Assembly: GCA_017161665.1 (NCBI GenBank)
Contig: JADFCT010000092.1
Location: 1 to 10,881 of the forward strand
From: Candidatus Sumerlaeota bacterium
GTDB taxonomy: Bacteria; Sumerlaeota; Sumerlaeia; JADFCT01
Direction of reading: 5' to 3'
Length of the DNA: 10,881 nucleotides
Shown here in pieces: positions 1 through 7,713 of the stretch. Below the pieces are notes generated by a model. The model saw only the letters and a list, made by a program, of their open reading frames with translations. It searched no databases and was not told the DNA's origin. Position 1 is the stretch's first letter; each line of letters opens with the position of its first letter. The translations under genes were made by a program, and so were the position numbers.

Positions 1-390
1 GGACGCGGGCCTTGTCGAACAGCGGCGCCGCGCCCCGCGACGCTTTGCTCCTTGGCCTTTAAAAGGAATCCATCGCGCTGCGCCCGGCTTGCTTTGCGTC
101 ATTGCGCCTTGGTGATTCGCGCAGCCATCTTCTTTCCCTTCGATTCTTCATGGTTCAAAAAAAACAGATTCCACCGCAACTGCGCTCCGCTATCGTTTTC
201 TTCATTTGTTGTGAGCGCTGCAAGTCGCCTCAGTCGCTTTTGTACTGTCCCAGGGTTTTGAACGTTGGGCTTTTATAATGCCGCATCTATCGTGGCTTGG
301 GTGTCCCAACGACTTGGGGAGCCGGGCCTATTGCGCCGTTTTTTTCTGCCGTGCGAAACGACGGTGTCCCCTGTGAAACCTCTGCATCCG
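1..390. other. No gene recognised; intergenic, partly repeat-like
   Basis: No convincing coding sequence is seen on either strand. The plus frame starting at base 1 is open to 261, but its translation is rich in Ser, Phe, Arg and Cys with no domain-like pattern, and there is no ribosome binding site before its first ATG. The stretch at 38-125 contains degenerate copies of a motif built from CTTTGCGTC and GCGCCTTGG, which resembles the dispersed non-coding sequence common between genes in environmental bacterial genomes. That resemblance is from memory. The region may be the 5' flank of a gene lying left of the window. Confidence 0.5.
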
Positions 391-438
391 CAAAAAAAGC
401 AAAACCGACCGCGCTCCCAGAAGGAAACACGGTCGGTT
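391..438 (-). terminator. Rho-independent terminator of the VCBS-repeat gene
   Basis: Read on the minus strand, AACCGACCG (438-430) pairs perfectly with CGGTCGGTT (411-403), a 9-bp stem with an 18-nt loop. It is followed by TTGC and seven T residues (complement of 398-392). It lies about 55 bp past the stop of the VCBS-repeat gene, so that gene appears to end its own transcript. No equivalent T tract exists in the other direction. Confidence 0.7.
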
Positions 439-493
439 TCGGTCTTCGGTCAGGCAGGGGACGAATCAATCGGCTCACGGTCCCCCGTCGCGC

Positions 494-1522
494 TTACTTC
501 CCTTTGAAGAGCCAGACATTGCCCCCCATTTTGGATTGCTGTCCCGTCTCGTGTCGGCTGAAAAAATTCCCAACCAGCAGATCTTTTTTGCCGTCGTTGT
601 TCCAGTCCGTCACTGTCAGGCGGAGACGGTAACTCTGTTCGAATCCGTCGCCTTGAAGATTGATCACTTGTTTGGCGCCCAGTTTCGGATTCCTGGCGTC
701 GCCTTCGTTCCGATACCAGACCATCGGACCGCTTTCGACACCCACCATGAGATCCGGTTTCCCGTCGTCGTCCCAATCCACCACGAATGGCGAGGGGCGC
801 ATGGGGAATTGCCCCTCCGGCGCTTCGATTAAAACCGGCGGCATATACTCTGGCTTGCCCTTTTGTCCCACGTTCGCATAAAGGACAATGGTCCGTTCGG
901 CGCCCACCAGCACGTCTTTCAATCCATCCCCATTCCAGTCGGCGACATGGAGTTTGGAATAGATTTCGGCCAGTTCGGAATTGTGGACCGTGGTCTTGTC
1001 CACGACGTACTGACCATTGACCTGTTTGTAAATTGCTTCTTTGCCTCGAATGGTTTTGCCTCCGGCCTGCAGTGGGGAGCCTTCGGCCAGAACCGGCTTT
1101 GCGCGGGTTCCGGTGTTCTTGAAAATCCAGACCTGTCCCGAGGTGTCGCCAGCGACCAGATCCAGTATCCCGTCATCGTCGAAATCCACAACCTGTGGAT
1201 AGGCGCCGATGCATCACCCGGCCGGGAGGCTGATAGGGGCGCCTCCCGCCTCCATCCTCTCGCCGGCGCCCAGTTTCGGATTCGCATCCGTGCCGACATT
1301 GGGGAAAAATGTAATCGCGCCGTCCCTGAACTCACCGACGATCAGATCTTTTTTGCCGTCGCCGTTCCAGTCCGCGACGGTTGGGACCAGATGTCCGATA
1401 CCCATCTCGATCACCACCCCATCCGCCGACAGTCGTTCGCCGTTGGCCAGATCGGGAACCGCGCATGGCGCCGCTGAAATCGTCCCGAGCGCCGCCAGCG
1501 CCCCCGCGATCCATCGCTTCAT
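494..1522 (-). CDS. Secreted VCBS/FG-GAP-type beta-propeller protein with an in-frame TGA (candidate selenoprotein)
   Basis: The frame runs 343 codons including the stop. Residues 1-21 are a clear signal peptide (Lys-Arg start, Ala/Leu core, APCA before the likely cleavage site), so the product is exported. Five repeats follow, each with a Ca-binding-loop motif of the type DWNGDGKKDL, at residues 51-60, 113-122, 195-204, 249-258 and 306-315, matching VCBS/FG-GAP blades. The start is supported by GGGAGG (1528-1533) 5 nt before ATG. Codon 103 (1214-1216) is TGA, followed by TGC (Cys). There is no frame change: the text before it (GGAPISLPAG) and after it (CIGAYPQVVDFDDDG) reads as one inter-blade linker running into blade 2. 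It could be a selenoprotein, a gene freshly broken by a nonsense mutation, or a base-call error. If TGA is a stop, the product is a 102-residue fragment with one blade. The biological role is unknown; such propellers usually act in extracellular binding. Confidence 0.8.
1175..1216 (-). promoter_or_regulatory. SECIS-like hairpin directly after the in-frame TGA
   Basis: Counting U of UGA (1216) as 1, bases 17-33 (1200-1184) form AUCCACA-GGU-UGUGGAU, a perfect 7-bp stem with a 3-nt loop. A lower stem AUCG (7-10) with CGAU (39-42) can extend it. Bacterial SECIS elements lie just downstream of UGA inside the coding sequence, with a short apical loop carrying G in its first positions. E. coli fdhF has its GGU loop at 22-24; here GGU is at 24-26. 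Unlike fdhF there is no U bulged out four pairs below the loop; U16 is unpaired below the 7-bp stem instead. The fold was found by eye and no energy was computed. Chance formation is possible, because the coding sequence here is constrained by the repeat motif. Confidence 0.45.
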
Positions 1523-1639
1523 AATCGCCTCCCTTTAAAATGAAACCCTCCGGCTGCCTTTGGCCTGGTCGCCACAGGCAACTCTGACAATTTCCCCTCC
1601 CGACTCCATAAATGCAACTCTTTTCGCCCATTTTTTTGG

Positions 1640-1668
1640 TTGTCACTTATCTCAATCACTTCTATAAT
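1640..1668 (+). promoter_or_regulatory. Sigma70-type promoter of the HEAT/zinc-domain gene
   Basis: TTGTCA (1640-1645) and TATAAT (1663-1668) are separated by 17 bp: five of six consensus matches at -35, all six at -10, and optimal spacing. Transcription would start near 1675, leaving a leader of about 38 nt before the ATG at 1713. This is the strongest promoter match I see in the window. Confidence 0.75.
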
Positions 1669-1712
1669 TTTACTATGTGCGTTTCGATTTTTTTGAATTG
1701 AGCTGCATCATC

Positions 1713-3074
1713 ATGCCTGATCGCCCGCTTGACTCTTCCCCATATCCCATTGTTGATGATTTTTTGATTCGGCGTCATCAGGAACGGGCGAAGATCGATC
1801 AAGTCTTGGATAAGTGGTTAAAGAATCCTCCGAAAACGAATCGAACGGTTCGGCGATTGGGTGAAAAACTCAACGCCATGGGCCCCATGGCCATCGACAT
1901 CCTGCTGCAACATTTGGACTCTGGTGTTGAGGCTCACACCAGCATGGCCATCACGTTGCTTATGAATCTTCCGCCAAACGAGGACACCGATCAAGTCCTG
2001 CGCCAACATCTTGAGCGGAGCGATTTGTCGGATGACGCGCGCAATATCCTGGGGTCCGTCCTGGATGCGCGTCTCTATGGCGAGGATCTGGATGATATTC
2101 AAAATAGATTCATCACCGATCCCGTCCAGACGCTGGGCTCTCTGTTCAACAGCTATGAACGCGAGTTCGTTGTGGCCAATTGGCGCGAGATTCGTCCCCT
2201 GATGAAACCGGAAATGCTGAGCCATGCCATTGGAGTCTTTCTAAAGAATCGCCTGCTGGCCGCCATCCCGATCTTCCGGTATGAAGCCTGGCACGCTGAC
2301 GCGTCATTGGCCCGGCTCCTGGCCCGAGATCTGCCCGCTTTAGAGGATCCTGAAATTCATACGATTCTTTCAATCCTGACCGCTCATCCGGACCTGGAGG
2401 CGCGCAACGACGCCATGCAGGCGCTCCAGAACCTCCCCCCTCTTTCGCCCAGCGAGGCCCTGCCAGGTTCAACCGTTCGGTCGCGGGGGCTTCTGGATTA
2501 TGCCAACGGTATGATCGCCATCGAACATGTGCGGCGTATTGGCGATGACTTCCGGGGCCTGATGGCCATGATTGATGTACTGGACCAGGGGCTTCGCGAA
2601 ATTATTTTTTTCGAAGGCGAGCAAAAAACATTATGGGAAGACTCGCTGGAAGATCATGGCGATCAGCCGTGGATTTTGAAAACGGACCTGGACGATAACG
2701 CCGCCGCCTATCTTGTCCGACAGGCGGTTCATTTGACCGAAGAACGGGGATATGCGATTCCGGACGACTATTGGGACTGTGAGCACCTGCTCCCTTATCC
2801 GTACACAAAACCCGACAGCATCGAAGTTCCGCGCTTCGGCTGGGACTGCGCCATGTGTCGCAAGCCGATCAAAACCGGGCCTCGGCGCAAGATGCCGTAT
2901 CTGATTCAGAACATTGCGATCTGTCCACGATGCGCCCGACGGAAACAAAAATGCGTGGTCTGTGGTCAGCGCGTCGCCATTCTGGGCGCCATGTTCTTTA
3001 CCGATGATTCTCAGAATCTTCAGTTTATCTGCGGGGAATGTGAACCGGCCTGGTTGCGCGACGAGGACGAATAG
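1713..3074 (+). CDS. HEAT-like helical repeat protein with C-terminal double CxxC zinc domain
   Basis: I do not recognise a named family. The 453-residue product has no signal peptide or membrane segment, so it is probably cytoplasmic. Residues about 30-240 are helical and resemble degenerate HEAT/ARM repeats (for example IDILLQHLDSG and AITLLMNLPPNEDT), a fold usually used for protein binding. The last 75 residues carry four CxxC pairs, CAMC (379-382), CPRC (404-407), CVVC (414-417) and CGEC (440-443): eight cysteines able to bind two zinc ions, as in zinc-ribbon or treble-clef modules. The frame is open 12 codons further up to a GTG at 1677. I prefer the ATG at 1713 because the promoter puts the RNA start at about 1675 and the protein pattern begins there, but no strong ribosome binding site marks either start. 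It stands alone, divergent from the propeller gene and convergent with the nuclease gene. A scaffolding or adaptor role is only a guess. Confidence 0.85.
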   Translation: MPDRPLDSSPYPIVDDFLIRRHQERAKIDQVLDKWLKNPPKTNRTVRRLGEKLNAMGPMAIDILLQHLDSGVEAHTSMAITLLMNLPPNEDTDQVLRQHLERSDLSDDARNILGSVLDARLYGEDLDDIQNRFITDPVQTLGSLFNSYEREFVVANWREIRPLMKPEMLSHAIGVFLKNRLLAAIPIFRYEAWHADASLARLLARDLPALEDPEIHTILSILTAHPDLEARNDAMQALQNLPPLSPSEALPGSTVRSRGLLDYANGMIAIEHVRRIGDDFRGLMAMIDVLDQGLREIIFFEGEQKTLWEDSLEDHGDQPWILKTDLDDNAAAYLVRQAVHLTEERGYAIPDDYWDCEHLLPYPYTKPDSIEVPRFGWDCAMCRKPIKTGPRRKMPYLIQNIAICPRCARRKQKCVVCGQRVAILGAMFFTDDSQNLQFICGECEPAWLRDEDE

Positions 3075-3099
3075 TCCCGGCGGCCGAAGCAGCCGTTTG

Positions 3100-3130
3100 G
3101 ACGCTTTCCCTCCAGGCGTCTGTTTCCCCC
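3100..3130 (+). terminator. Possible weak terminator after the HEAT/zinc-domain gene
   Basis: GACGC (3100-3104) pairs with GCGTC (3116-3120) around an 11-nt loop, followed by a pyrimidine-rich run with T stretches. The stem is only 5 bp and the T tract is broken by C, so this is weak. It sits in the 74-bp gap between two convergent stops, where a terminator is expected. Confidence 0.25.
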
Positions 3131-3148
3131 TTTTTCTTTCCGTCGGCC

Positions 3149-4081
3149 TTACACCATTTCCCGTGTCTCGAAGCAGAGATGGAAGAAGTTGCATTGGCGG
3201 CATTTGTATTGTTCGTCGGTCATGGGGAAGTCGTCGAAGGCGGCTTCATTGGCGCGGGGATCCCGCAGCTGATCCTGCATGGCTCGCATGGATTCCATGA
3301 TGGATTCGCGATGGTCGATGAGATCTTCCGCTGAGAAGGTCATGGGCGTTTCGGTTCCGTCGCGGAGATAGACCATCCGTCCTTCGATCCGATCCGGGGG
3401 GCGTCCCCAGGCCTTCATGGCATAGAGGGTGTAGGTCATGGTCTGCGCGCGGTCATCGTCGGAAGGGTTGCCGGTTTTCCAGTCCACAATCAGGGCGTCG
3501 CTGTCTTTCGAGTCGGCGCCGATGGCGGCGGCCACGTCGATTTTGACCCAGACCGGATGTCGCATGACTTCGAATTGCTGAAGGTCTTCCAGGGCGAGCC
3601 AGCGTTCCGGCCCCGCTTGGCGGACCTGCCCGGCGGATTCGGAATCGAAGAAGCCCTGGATGCAGTTAAAGACACGTTCACGCAGGGCGTCGCGTTCTTC
3701 TTTTTCGATGGGTTGTCCATAGTAGTGTTCAAAGAGATTGCGGGAGCCTTTGGGATCGCGTTCCCAGTGTTTTTTGATGGACTGACTCCATTCGGTGTTC
3801 ATCATCCGGCGGGCGTCTTCGCGGACTTCATCGGGGGTGGGGGATTGTCCGGCGCGCAGGGCGCGCAGATAGCGCTCAATGGCGCGATGGACGATGTCGC
3901 CGGCCCACATTTTGAGCGTGACGATTTGTTTGAGTCGGTAGGCCAGGCGGGCTTCTTTCGGCGCCACGGCGCGCCAGCCACCCCACGAGCCGTAGTAGTT
4001 CCAATAATACTGACGCCGGCAGCGTCGAAACAGGCGATGGCGGCTGTGGGACCAGGAAAAGGTGTTTTGAAAATCAGCCAT
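3149..4081 (-). CDS. PD-(D/E)XK (RecB/Cas4-like) nuclease with Fe-S cysteine signature
   Basis: This 310-residue protein has the core motifs of RecB-family exonucleases in order: GDIVHRAIE with H65, VKIDVAAA with D182, LIVDWKTG with D200 and K202 (the D-x-K catalytic pair), and QTMTYTLY with Q213 and Y217. A lone cysteine near the N-terminus (C21, in FRRCRRQYY) and a C-terminal CRQCNFFHLC (C294, C297, C303) reproduce the C-n-C-x2-C-x5-C arrangement that holds a [4Fe-4S] cluster in Cas4 and AddB. All expected residues are present, so the enzyme looks active. No cas gene, helicase or CRISPR repeat is in the window, so a stand-alone DNA-processing or repair role is more likely than CRISPR adaptation. 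The start ATG lies inside the end of murI (8-bp overlap, ATGGCTGA), with GAGGGAG about 9 nt upstream, so the two genes are probably translationally coupled. The substrate is unknown. Confidence 0.9.
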   Translation of the reverse strand: MADFQNTFSWSHSRHRLFRRCRRQYYWNYYGSWGGWRAVAPKEARLAYRLKQIVTLKMWAGDIVHRAIERYLRALRAGQSPTPDEVREDARRMMNTEWSQSIKKHWERDPKGSRNLFEHYYGQPIEKEERDALRERVFNCIQGFFDSESAGQVRQAGPERWLALEDLQQFEVMRHPVWVKIDVAAAIGADSKDSDALIVDWKTGNPSDDDRAQTMTYTLYAMKAWGRPPDRIEGRMVYLRDGTETPMTFSAEDLIDHRESIMESMRAMQDQLRDPRANEAAFDDFPMTDEQYKCRQCNFFHLCFETREMV

Positions 4082-4898
4082 GGCGACGGGCTCCCTCGGC
4101 CAGTTGGTTCAGAAGACGCAGGGCTTTTTCTTTTCGTTGGGGAGTGGCCCCGGGGCCGACGAGTTCGATGGTTTCCTGCGGATCGGCCGTCGGCGCGGTC
4201 GGTTCCACGGGCGCGCCGACGGTTGTTGGCCTGCTGGACTCCACCTGGTCAATCAATCGCCGGGCTGTGCCCTCCGAACCGTCAAAGAGAGGGGCGGCAT
4301 TCCGGTAGTAGTGACGAATCGCGGACTGGACGAAGGTATAGTGGCTGCATCCGAGCACCACGGCGTCAGCGCGCCGGTCGGGATCACTCCGGGCCAGGAG
4401 GTGGTGGACACAATCGGCGGCTTCGGCCGGATCGCCGCGATCCACCGCATCGGCCAGACCCGGACAGGGGATTTCCAGAATGGTCGCCTGTCCGGCGACG
4501 CGGCCCATCAGGTCGCGGAATTTACCTTCGCGCAGGGTCAGTTGCGTGGCCATGACGGCGATGACGCCGGTGGGGAAGGCCTGGACGGCGGGCTTGAGGG
4601 CCGGCTCCATGCCGATGACCGGCAGGGCGAGGCGCACGCGGAGTTCGGCGACGGCGGCGCTGGTGGCGGTGTTGCAGGCCAGGGCCAGCGCCTGGATGTC
4701 GTGGCCAAGCAGTTCGCGAACGGCGGCCTCGACATAGCCGCCGACTTCGGCGAGGGACTTGGTTCCATAGGGGGCGTGTTCAAAATCGCCGTAATACAGG
4801 TAGCGCCAGTGGGGGCGGCGTCGGAGGGTCTGATCCAAAACGCTCAGACCGCCGAAACCGGAGTCCAGAATGCCGATCGTGACAGGGGAGTGGGTCAT
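4074..4898 (-). CDS. murI: Glutamate racemase
   Basis: It interconverts L- and D-glutamate, supplying D-Glu for peptidoglycan in the cytoplasm. Family landmarks, numbered from the chosen start (274 residues): GILDSGFGGLSVL near the N-terminus with the catalytic Asp-Ser; YYGDFEHAPYG, matching the usual YxGDxxxxPYG; ALACNTATSAA with the first catalytic Cys; VLGCSHYTF with the second catalytic Cys, where most family members read LGCTHYP. Length is typical. The frame is open to another ATG at 4925, but that codon lies inside a strong hairpin (4918-4959) and the nine extra residues are not family-like. The ATG at 4898 has AGGA about 5 nt upstream, so I choose it. It lies downstream of the isomerase gene and overlaps the nuclease gene by 8 bp. 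Confidence 0.95.
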   Translation of the reverse strand: MTHSPVTIGILDSGFGGLSVLDQTLRRRPHWRYLYYGDFEHAPYGTKSLAEVGGYVEAAVRELLGHDIQALALACNTATSAAVAELRVRLALPVIGMEPALKPAVQAFPTGVIAVMATQLTLREGKFRDLMGRVAGQATILEIPCPGLADAVDRGDPAEAADCVHHLLARSDPDRRADAVVLGCSHYTFVQSAIRHYYRNAAPLFDGSEGTARRLIDQVESSRPTTVGAPVEPTAPTADPQETIELVGPGATPQRKEKALRLLNQLAEGARRHG

Positions 4899-4917
4899 GG
4901 AATTCCTGGAACCATGC

Positions 4918-4959
4918 GGGCGCATCCGTCTCGAATCTAAGGTCGAGATGGATGCGCCC
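4918..4959. terminator. Strong inverted repeat between the isomerase gene and murI
   Basis: Bases 4918-4934 and 4943-4959 form a 17-bp stem (16 Watson-Crick pairs and one G-U type pair) around the 8-nt loop ATCTAAGG. It begins 24 bp after the isomerase stop and ends about 20 bp before the murI start. No T run follows in the minus direction, so it may be an inefficient terminator, an attenuator, or an mRNA-stabilising or processing hairpin that sets different levels for the two genes. It hides the upstream alternative ATG of murI. Confidence 0.55.
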
Positions 4960-4982
4960 GGTGGCGATTTACGAGGTGAATT

Positions 4983-5981
<999 letters not shown>

Positions 5982-6013
5982 GAATCTAACTCCCCTCTTG
6001 TAAGGTTAAAATT

Positions 6014-6042
6014 TCTATAGATATCCGAGGATGTCGTGTCGC
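6014..6042 (-). promoter_or_regulatory. Possible promoter of the isomerase gene
   Basis: On the minus strand, GCGACA (6042-6037) and TATAGA (6019-6014) are 17 bp apart, each matching four of six consensus bases. Transcription would start near 6007, giving a short leader that contains the ribosome binding site. The placement fits, but the match is only moderate. Confidence 0.35.
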
Positions 6043-6059
6043 CACGAACAGCGACTCCA

Positions 6060-6092
6060 GCGCCGTTTCCGAGGGTTACGGCGCATTTTTTC
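6060..6092 (+). terminator. Plus-strand rho-independent terminator with no gene upstream
   Basis: GCGCCGT (6060-6066) pairs perfectly with ACGGCGC (6078-6084) around an 11-nt loop, followed by A and six T (6086-6091). This is a canonical plus-strand terminator. The nearest gene to its left is transcribed away from it, so it must end an unannotated transcript, stop antisense transcription into the region, or act as an attenuator in a long leader of the flavodiiron gene. No T tract exists on the minus strand. Confidence 0.6.
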
Positions 6093-6211
6093 ATATCCTA
6101 CCCCCAAGGATTTCCACAGGCAAGCGCCAAAGTCCTTATCCGACAGTTTTTTCGATTACCGTTTCTTGCATCCACACCCTTGCGACCCCGAGGCGCCGAC
6201 GGCCAGCCGCT

Positions 6212-6249
6212 GACGGTCGCACTTCAATTAGAAGATGCGAAAAACCGTC
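6212..6249. repeat. Interrupted hairpin upstream of the flavodiiron gene
   Basis: Three nested arms pair: GACGGT (6212-6217) with ACCGTC (6244-6249), CGCA (6218-6221) with TGCG (6236-6239), and CTTC with GAAG around the loop AATTA, leaving an AAAA bulge and a single A bulge on the 3' side. It totals 14 bp. It has no T tract and no recognised riboswitch pattern. It could be an operator or an RNA structure in the flavodiiron leader. The rest of 5982-6434 shows no gene. Confidence 0.3.
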
Positions 6250-6434
6250 TGGGACCCATCAGGTGTTTCTCTTTTCCCTTCAGCGCCTGCATTTGATTGG
6301 TAGTTTTCCCTTTGTGCATTCGGCGCCGTTGTTTTACCCTTCTGCCAACGTATTCGAGGTTCAGTCCCGCATCGCCGGTTTTAAAAATCGGGACGGTCCT
6401 TGGGTATGGATACACGGAAAGGGTTGATACTTTT

Positions 6435-7655
6435 ATGAGTGTTGGGAACCAAGCCGTTCAAATCAGCGACCATGTCTATTGGGTGGGGGCATTTGACCCG
6501 AATTTGCGTGAATTCCACGGTTATACCACGGGGCGGGGGACGACCTATAACGCTTTCCTGATCCTGTCGGATCCGATCGTGCTGATCGACACGGTGCGCA
6601 AGTCCTTCTATGATGAGATGATGGAACGCATCCGTTCAGTGGTGGAACCGGAACAGATCGAATTGATTGTGTCGAATCATGCGGAGATGGATCATTCCGG
6701 CTGTCTGCCGGAAGCGATCGCCGCTTGTCGGCCTTCGGCGGTCTACGCTTCCGTGAACGGCTGTCGGGATTTGAATAAGCATTTTGCCTTTGGGGATGAT
6801 GTTCTCACGCCGCTCAAAGACGGCGAGTCCATTCCGGTGGGAACCGGTTCATTGACGGCGGTCCATTCGCCCATGCTCCACTGGCCGGACAGCATGGTGA
6901 CCTGGTATGAGGAGGATGGCGTTCTCTTCACGCAGGATGCTTTCGGGATGCACTTTGCCTGCGAGCATCTGTGGGCCGATGAAAACGATCCGACGGTGCT
7001 GATGTTCGAAGCGGGCAAGTATTTTGCCAATATTCTGTTGCCCTTTTCCAAACAGATTCTTCGTTTCGCCTCGAAACTGGCGGAACTGAACCTGCCGGTT
7101 AACATCATGGCCCCCGATCACGGGCCGCTGTGGCGCGATCAATGGGGCGCGATGGTCGAGCGCTATGGACACTGGGCGACGCAGAAACCCACGCCGAAGG
7201 CGGTCGTTGTGTATGACACCATGTGGGGCAGCACGCGCCGCATGGCCGAACGGATTGTGGCCGGATTACAGTCGGTGGACGGCGTGGAGACGCAGTTGAT
7301 CGCCATGAGCGAATCGAACCGCAGTGATGTGGCCACCGCCATGCTGGACGCCGGCGCGTTGCTGATCGGCGCGCCGACAATCAACGGCATGATGTTTCCG
7401 ACGCTGGCCGATGTCTTAACGTATTTGACCGGCCTGAAACTTCAAAATCGGATCGGCGCCTCCTTCGGTTCCTATGGTTGGAGCGGTCAATCGGTCAAGC
7501 AAGCGAACGCCTATCTTGAAGGCATGCATTTTGAGTTGGCCCATCCGGGCGTTGGCGCCCGGTATGTGCCGGATTCGGATGAACTGGAAGACTGCGAGGC
7601 CATGGGTGTCCAGGTGGGACAGGCCTTGCTGGATCATGTGACCTCCTTCCAGTAG
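6435..7655 (+). CDS. fprA: Class A flavodiiron protein (A-type flavoprotein, FprA-like)
   Basis: A cytoplasmic enzyme that reduces O2 to water and/or NO to N2O, protecting anaerobes. The N-terminal metallo-beta-lactamase-like domain (about 1-250) holds the diiron ligands H82-x-E84-x-D86, H149, D168 and H229. The spacings (x62, x18, x60) closely match those of characterised members, so the site looks complete. The C-terminal flavodoxin domain (about 254-406) has the FMN phosphate loop DTMWGSTRR and a later GAPTINGMMFP loop. There is no rubredoxin or flavin reductase extension, hence class A, needing an external electron donor. The length of 406 residues is typical. The frame is open upstream to 6297, but that stretch is not family-like. 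The ATG at 6435 lies at the expected N-terminus, with GGAAAGGG about 11 nt before it. It is followed at 58 nt by ptsI. O2 versus NO preference cannot be read from sequence. Confidence 0.95.
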   Translation: MSVGNQAVQISDHVYWVGAFDPNLREFHGYTTGRGTTYNAFLILSDPIVLIDTVRKSFYDEMMERIRSVVEPEQIELIVSNHAEMDHSGCLPEAIAACRPSAVYASVNGCRDLNKHFAFGDDVLTPLKDGESIPVGTGSLTAVHSPMLHWPDSMVTWYEEDGVLFTQDAFGMHFACEHLWADENDPTVLMFEAGKYFANILLPFSKQILRFASKLAELNLPVNIMAPDHGPLWRDQWGAMVERYGHWATQKPTPKAVVVYDTMWGSTRRMAERIVAGLQSVDGVETQLIAMSESNRSDVATAMLDAGALLIGAPTINGMMFPTLADVLTYLTGLKLQNRIGASFGSYGWSGQSVKQANAYLEGMHFELAHPGVGARYVPDSDELEDCEAMGVQVGQALLDHVTSFQ

Positions 7656-7664
7656 TCTTCGATC

Positions 7665-7695
7665 ATTCCGCAGGGAGGGACGCCTCCTCCGGAAT
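7665..7695. repeat. Imperfect hairpin between the flavodiiron gene and ptsI
   Basis: ATTCCG (7665-7670) pairs with CGGAAT (7690-7695), and the inner bases extend the stem with one mismatch and one bulge around GACG. No T run follows, so readthrough into ptsI is likely; it may adjust relative expression. The ptsI ribosome binding site (GGAGAG) lies just downstream and outside the stem. Confidence 0.3.
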
Positions 7696-7713
7696 CTGTA
7701 TAGCGGAGAGATT

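Noticed and set aside
52..261. Open frame of 69 codons on the plus strand
   Set aside because: No ribosome binding site, no domain-like pattern, and composition looks like translated non-coding DNA.
919..1335. Frameshift explanation for the break in the propeller gene
   Set aside because: The codons before and after the TGA are in the same frame (1216 to 1189 is 27 bases) and the linker continues without loss, so no insertion or deletion is needed.
3149..4081. Cas4 of a CRISPR adaptation module
   Set aside because: The Fe-S and nuclease motifs are shared with AddB and stand-alone RecB-like nucleases, and there is no cas1, cas2 or repeat array in the window.
3557..4940. Long plus-strand open frames (332 and 286 codons)
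   Set aside because: They are antisense to the nuclease and murI genes, whose catalytic motifs are all present; their own translations are Gly/Arg rich with no motifs.
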